Part shown: positions 31,833 through 35,891 of the stretch, one piece after another | Numbering within the stretch: the stretch's first letter is position 1 | How the letters are laid out: the number at the start of each line of letters is the position of its first letter | Assembly: GCA_017408405.1 (NCBI GenBank) | Contig: JAFQUP010000061.1 | Location: forward strand, 1 to 35,891 | DNA length: 35,891 nt | Source: Thermoguttaceae bacterium | GTDB lineage: Bacteria > Planctomycetota > Planctomycetia > Pirellulales > Thermoguttaceae | Direction: 5' to 3' | Notes under the pieces: generated by a model | The model's database searches: none | The model's input: the letters and a program-made list of their open reading frames with translations, nothing else | Told to the model about the DNA's origin: nothing | Made by a program: the position numbers and the translations under genes

Positions 31833-33602
31833 TTAATTCTCCCGGACTTTTCCACCTGTTGATGGATTCAGTTCCGCCGGCTGCGCGACTACCGGCGGGA
31901 GAGCCTCCGGAAGAGTATCCCGCGAGATGGAATCCTCGCCACCGGCGGGAAGAACATTACCGCGAGATGACGCGTTCCAAACCGTATCTGAAAGAACCTG
32001 AACATCCGCGTTCTGGAATTCCTCCGGAGTCATTCCAAGCATTTCCGGAGTAATCTCAGTCGCGTCGGCTGGAATATTCACCTGAGGATTCGTTTTTCCA
32101 GAAACCGAACGCCCCGTTTCCGCTCGTTTCAAAACAGGAACTTCTCTTTGAACAGAATGTTCTTTAACTGCGGGTTTAAGAGGTGAAACCGTTGAAATGG
32201 AATCCACAAACTGGTGCCCATTTCCTTGAATCGTTCCGTTTCTCACTGTTCTTCCTGAATAGTCAGGCATCGTCGAAAATTCTGACCGCGCGGAAGATCT
32301 CTCACTTTGAGCATTCCTCACTGGTACCTGTGCGGAAATCGGCGTGGAATAAGGAGCGGAATTGGAAATCGGCATATTCCAGACCGGAGAAGCCGAATAC
32401 CCGCCAGATGACGAATAAGGTTTCACCCCTTTGGGCCAGGGAATCTCCTGAGATGTTCCCGAGTCCTTCTTCAGATACCCGCGAAGTCCCAAAAGCTCCG
32501 GATGCTGCGCCAGTTTTTCCGTCATTACTTTCGCGTTAAAAATAATGGGTTCCAGCTGGCGAGGAAGCTCATTAACCCGTTCCATCGTGGAGCGAAGTTT
32601 ATCGTACATTTCGCGATCTGTCATTAAAAGGCCAAGTGTCGAATCATGGCGATTAAGTGTTTCCGTAAAAACGTCCATATTCTGCAGAATATTCGTGATG
32701 TTGGAAAGCCATTTTCGGGTTAGTTCATCATCCGCAAGAGGTTCCGTAATTTTCTCCACGTTGCTTAATGTGGAATTCAAGGTCACCATCATCTTATCGA
32801 CACCGTCCAGGGATCCATCCAAACGCTCTGTCACTTTCTGAATCGTTGAATTGGAAAGCTGGATCGTTCCGTGAAGTTCTCCAAGTGTGGATTTTACCTG
32901 TTCCAGTGTTTCTGGCAACTTTTCTGACGCTTCCCGCAAATTGCCCACTGAAGTCTGAATGTTTGTGCAGAATTCGTCATCAAGAATCACGGAAAAACTT
33001 TGAACGATACGCGCTGAATTTCCCGTTATGCTCCGCGCGTTTTTCATGATGTCCTTAACGTTCTCGCGATTCTCATTAAGCATCGCGTTGGTCGTTGACG
33101 CCACCTCTGTCAATTGCGCGGAAGCGGCTGCCACATCATCAATTGCCGTCGTCAGTTTTTCCTGCATTTTGGCAACCAGAACAGACGGATCCAGCGACGT
33201 ATGGCCCTGAATCAGCTCACCCGGCTTAATCTCCGTATGCTCCCGTTTGCCGTCATCCGACGGCTGAGTCACCATACGCAGAGAAGCATCTCCCAAAAGC
33301 GTGGAAACCAGACGGCATTCCTGGTCATGGTAAAGTTTATGCGGCTGATAAATATTCGCGGTAATGATGACTCCTTTATCCTCCGTCAAAACGACTTCCG
33401 CGACTCGACCAATCAAAATCCCGCTTTGATAAATCGGAGTATTCTGAACCACATTCGGCGCGTCAAGCATCTGAATCTGAATCTGATACGAGGAAACTGA
33501 AAATTTCTCCCGGGAACCAAGGAACGTCAGGAAAATGAAAATGATCACGACGCTCAGTACGACCGCCGCGCCCAATCTTAATTTCATCGTTCGTTCGTTC
33601 AT
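31833..33602 (-). CDS. mlaD: MCE/MlaD-family lipid-transport protein
   Basis: A 589-residue protein with one N-terminal membrane helix (about 8-30, LGAAVVLSVVIIFIFLTFLG), followed by an MCE domain at about 40-135 (IQIQMLDAPNVVQNTPIYQSG then ILIGRVAEVVL). MlaD subunits form hexameric rings that bind phospholipid at the inner membrane and feed the MlaFE transporter. The rest is unusual in length: about 135-380 is a helical, heptad-like region (LTTAIDDVAAASAQLTEVAS), and about 390-589 is a serine/proline-rich tail (KPYSSSGGYSASPVWNMP), together far longer than E. coli MlaD (183 residues). Only the first helix crosses the membrane. It follows mlaF on the same strand, 220 nt apart. Confidence 0.88.
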   Translation of the reverse strand: MNERTMKLRLGAAVVLSVVIIFIFLTFLGSREKFSVSSYQIQIQMLDAPNVVQNTPIYQSGILIGRVAEVVLTEDKGVIITANIYQPHKLYHDQECRLVSTLLGDASLRMVTQPSDDGKREHTEIKPGELIQGHTSLDPSVLVAKMQEKLTTAIDDVAAASAQLTEVASTTNAMLNENRENVKDIMKNARSITGNSARIVQSFSVILDDEFCTNIQTSVGNLREASEKLPETLEQVKSTLGELHGTIQLSNSTIQKVTERLDGSLDGVDKMMVTLNSTLSNVEKITEPLADDELTRKWLSNITNILQNMDVFTETLNRHDSTLGLLMTDREMYDKLRSTMERVNELPRQLEPIIFNAKVMTEKLAQHPELLGLRGYLKKDSGTSQEIPWPKGVKPYSSSGGYSASPVWNMPISNSAPYSTPISAQVPVRNAQSERSSARSEFSTMPDYSGRTVRNGTIQGNGHQFVDSISTVSPLKPAVKEHSVQREVPVLKRAETGRSVSGKTNPQVNIPADATEITPEMLGMTPEEFQNADVQVLSDTVWNASSRGNVLPAGGEDSISRDTLPEALPPVVAQPAELNPSTGGKVREN

Positions 33603-33822
33603 GCCCTATTCTCCTCTGATTCTTTCGGAAATCTTTCTTTCCCGAATCTGATTTCCAGTTTCATGTTACTGAATTTTATCTTTTCCAATGCCCAAAACTT
33701 TTCACGCCGACTTCGGCTGATTCCATTTTCAGGACAAGTCAGAAAAACTCATGAATTTGACAGCTGTCGAAATTTCAATCCTCTATCCTGACTCCATTTC
33801 CTGAAACTGTTTCAAAATGAAA

Positions 33823-34614
33823 TCAATCAAGCGCGCGTTCATTAAGCCGGGAGGATCCGTCGCCAAACACAAAATCATGAATTCGCCGATCCGCGCTTTT
33901 CTCAATCTCTGAAGCGGGACCGTTAAATAATATCTGCGGCTCGTTTCTTTTCAACCGTGACGTTGGATAAAGCATAATGACCCGATCTGCCACATTACGG
34001 ACCGTCGTCATGTCGTGCGTAACGATTACGCTCGTGATCGCGTAATTCTTCGCCATTTTCGCCATAAGACGATTAATGACGTCGGTCATGATGGGATCCA
34101 GCCCCGTCGTTGGTTCATCATAAAGTACGATCTTCGGCTGAAGCACCAATGCTCTCGCGATTCCAACCCGTTTCCGCATGCCGCCTGAAAGTTCGGCCGG
34201 ACGTTTGGAAAGAACATTGGATGAAAGTCCAACTTCATCCAAAAGTTTCAAAACGGTCGTCATCATCGTCTGCCGACTCTGTTTCGTGTGCTGAAGCATC
34301 GGGAAAAGAAGGTTTTCCTCAATCGTCATGCTGTCAAAAAGCGCCGCCATCTGAAAAACGAATCCATAATTAATTCGTATTCGGGCAAGCTCCGCTTCAT
34401 CCAGTTTTCCAAGCTCGGTCCCCTCAAATAAAACACGTCCGCGAGTCGGCTGAATCAATCCTATGAGGTTTTTCAGAAGTACCGTCTTCCCGCAGCCGCT
34501 CTCGCCAATGATTGCCAAACGTTCCCCGGGAGAAATCTCAAACGAGATATTCCGAAGTACGTTCTGCGTATTGAAAGTAACCGTCAAATCTTCTACTTTG
34601 AGTAAGGAAGTCAT
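33823..34614 (-). CDS. mlaF: ABC transporter ATPase, MlaF-type
   Basis: A 263-residue ABC ATPase. Walker A is GESGCGKT (37-44), the signature is LSGGMRKRVGIARAL (142-156) and Walker B is IVLYDEPTTGLDP (D166, E167), with an H-loop in VTHDM. The Q-loop reads VFQMAALFDSMTIEENLLFP, characteristic of MlaF and its relatives (YrbF, Ttg2A). With MlaE and MlaD it would form the inner-membrane complex that moves phospholipids between membranes. The genes are ordered mlaE, mlaF, mlaD on the - strand, with 203- and 220-nt gaps that are wider than expected for a tight operon. No MlaB or MlaC gene is in the window. Confidence 0.93.
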   Translation of the reverse strand: MTSLLKVEDLTVTFNTQNVLRNISFEISPGERLAIIGESGCGKTVLLKNLIGLIQPTRGRVLFEGTELGKLDEAELARIRINYGFVFQMAALFDSMTIEENLLFPMLQHTKQSRQTMMTTVLKLLDEVGLSSNVLSKRPAELSGGMRKRVGIARALVLQPKIVLYDEPTTGLDPIMTDVINRLMAKMAKNYAITSVIVTHDMTTVRNVADRVIMLYPTSRLKRNEPQILFNGPASEIEKSADRRIHDFVFGDGSSRLNERALD

Positions 34615-34817
34615 GCTTCTTTCACCATCATTTTCCTGAATTGTTTTCAGGATTCCTGCCCTCTGTCCTCCGTCTTTTTACTGATTCACCGCAGCAAAAA
34701 AAACTCTTTTCACAAAACAAAATTCTTCTTAAACCTCTTCAGCAATTTTGCTCTTACTCTGTTAAAATCATTCTCCGCCGTAAATCCCCGCGTCCTTTGA
34801 AACACTCCTTTTCAAAC

Positions 34818-35891
34818 CTAAAGCTGACGCGGCATTTTCGTGAACAAAACTCCGTCAAGCGATTCGAATATCGTTCCAAGTGCCAAGTCCAACAAAAGAA
34901 TGAAAACGAATGAAAAAACAAACGCTTCCGTCGAGGCTCGCCCGACTCCCTGTGCTCCGGGACGACTGTTGAAACCGCGATGGCAGCCAATCAAACCAAT
35001 CGTCGCGCCAAAGAAAAAACTCTTGAAAATCCCAATGAATATGTCCGGTTCTCCTACGATTTTATTTGAGTTAGTCAAATAAAAATGCCAATCGATTCCG
35101 TAAACCCAAACCGAAAAATACGCGCCGCCTACGATTCCCATAAAATCCGCGAATATCGTTAGTACCGGAATCAGCATAACACACGCCATAAATCTGGGAA
35201 CCACCAGATAATGAATTGGGTTCACTCCCATACTGCCCAACGCGTCAATCTGCTCCGTGACACGCATCGTCCCAAGCTCTGCCGCCATGCTACTGCCTAT
35301 CCGCCCCGCGAGCATGGTCGCGGCAAGAACCGGACCCAATTCCCGAACCAAAGACAGATTGATTAAAGCACCCATTCGCGTCTCAAGATAAAAACCTTTC
35401 AACTGATTGTAGCTCTGAACCGCAAGGACCATTCCGATGAACGTACCCGTCAGCGCAATCACCGGAAGACTCATGATCCCAATTTCGTACATGCAGGGAA
35501 GAAGTGTTCCGCGGCGCGGCAAACGAAGAAGCCAAAAGAAAACCCGCGTCGCGAACATCACGAAATCACCAATCGTAAACAGCCAGTTCGAAACAGTCTC
35601 ACCGATCCGAATCAGGTATCGCACAAACCAGTTATCTTCTTCCTGAATGACGCTGCCGATTTCCTCTTCACGTTCTTCCGGATTCTTTAGCTCCTCAGAG
35701 CCAGAAACCTCTTCAGAAACCGTATTTTTCGCAGCATCAACACTTGCCGGAATTTCTGCTGTTCCGCTTTCCAATTCCGATTTACGCGCAGCTTCCGCCT
35801 CACGAGCAAGACGTTCCGTTTCCGCCTTACGCGCAGCTTCCGCCTCACGAGCAAGACGTTCCGTTTCCGATTTACGCGCAGCTTCCGCCTC
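34818..35891 (-). CDS. mlaE: MlaE-type permease with repeat-bearing N-terminal extension, partial
   Basis: The frame is open to the window edge, giving 357 residues whose N-terminus is missing. The C-terminal part is a clear MlaE/YrbE permease: hydrophobic GIMSLPVIALTGTFIGMVL, the signature RELGPVLAATMLAGRIGSSM then AELGTMRVTEQIDALGSMGV, and later helices. Before it is an acidic region (SGSEELKNPEEREEEIGSV) and, at the edge, a charged repeat EAEAARKSETERLAR twice, with the start of a third copy. E. coli MlaE is 260 residues, so this protein has an extra N-terminal cytoplasmic region of at least about 100 residues. The TTG at 35774 is only a codon inside this longer frame. Its partners MlaF and MlaD follow on the same strand. 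Confidence 0.88.
   Translation of the reverse strand, partial: EAEAARKSETERLAREAEAARKAETERLAREAEAARKSELESGTAEIPASVDAAKNTVSEEVSGSEELKNPEEREEEIGSVIQEEDNWFVRYLIRIGETVSNWLFTIGDFVMFATRVFFWLLRLPRRGTLLPCMYEIGIMSLPVIALTGTFIGMVLAVQSYNQLKGFYLETRMGALINLSLVRELGPVLAATMLAGRIGSSMAAELGTMRVTEQIDALGSMGVNPIHYLVVPRFMACVMLIPVLTIFADFMGIVGGAYFSVWVYGIDWHFYLTNSNKIVGEPDIFIGIFKSFFFGATIGLIGCHRGFNSRPGAQGVGRASTEAFVFSFVFILLLDLALGTIFESLDGVLFTKMPRQL
35779..35891 (-). repeat. 45-bp coding tandem repeat in the MlaE extension
   Basis: The 45-bp unit is present twice in full (35779-35823 and 35824-35868) and once in part to the window edge. The copies differ at few positions (GATTT or GCCTT, giving Ser or Ala). Each encodes EAEAARKxETERLAR, 15 residues, predicted as a charged amphipathic helix. 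Confidence 0.88.

Noticed and set aside
35779..35891. CRISPR-like repeat at the window end
   Set aside because: The 45-bp copies are contiguous without spacers and encode a regular 15-residue peptide in frame with MlaE.
1..35891. tRNA, rRNA or mobile elements
   Set aside because: None was recognised in the gaps on either strand; no transposase, integrase or long terminal inverted repeats were seen.

Overview
This window looks like the chromosome of a Gram-negative bacterium of the phylum Planctomycetota (moderate confidence, from gene content only). The indicators are a DUF1559 prepilin-like protein, Tat-exported metallophosphoesterase and sugar-isomerase proteins with RR motifs at the extreme N-terminus, a formylglycine-generating-enzyme (FGE/SUMF1) relic, large Sel1-repeat exported proteins, a membrane-anchored squalene-cyclase-like protein, and an MCE/Mla lipid-transport set. 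No phage, insertion sequence, CRISPR array, tRNA or rRNA was seen. Base composition is modest in GC overall, but valS and its neighbour are clearly richer.

Layout. 1-5770 (all +): the end of one bPH2 protein and a second complete one, an SDR oxidoreductase, a DEDDh exonuclease, an EpmA-type lysyl-tRNA-synthetase paralogue, a secreted sialidase-like protein and a DUF1559 pseudopilin-like protein. A strong bidirectional terminator at 5836-5874 closes this block. 5947-22718 (all -): valS, a Tat-exported metallophosphoesterase, a secreted beta-helix protein, a multiply broken FGE pseudogene, an exported alkaline-phosphatase-superfamily protein, two adjacent Sel1-repeat proteins, and a 938-residue membrane protein with a cyclase-like C-terminal domain. 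22905-25417: a HIT hydrolase (-) and an NtrC-type regulator (+) diverge around a near-perfect palindrome. 25482-30424 (-): a tight three-gene set of MscS channel, lipoprotein with a possible transglutaminase-like core, and RarA. 30759-31712 (+): Tat-exported TIM-barrel isomerase. 31833-35891 (-): mlaD, mlaF and mlaE-like genes, the last running off the window with a 45-bp coding tandem repeat.

Sigma70-like promoters can be read directly upstream of several units. Those of valS and the metallophosphoesterase are nearly the same sequence (TTGAAA, 16-nt spacer, extended TATAAT). Starts were moved downstream for the SDR, the metallophosphoesterase and both Sel1 genes, where a Shine-Dalgarno, signal peptide or promoter contradicts the longest frame.

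Most genes are housekeeping or envelope/exported functions. I did not find a clear new defence or biosynthetic system. The observations best worth a second look are the two insertions in ValRS, the decayed FGE gene, the membrane-tethered cyclase-like protein beside two Sel1 proteins, the MscS/lipoprotein/RarA unit, the repeat-bearing MlaE extension, and the palindrome in the HIT/NtrC divergent region.
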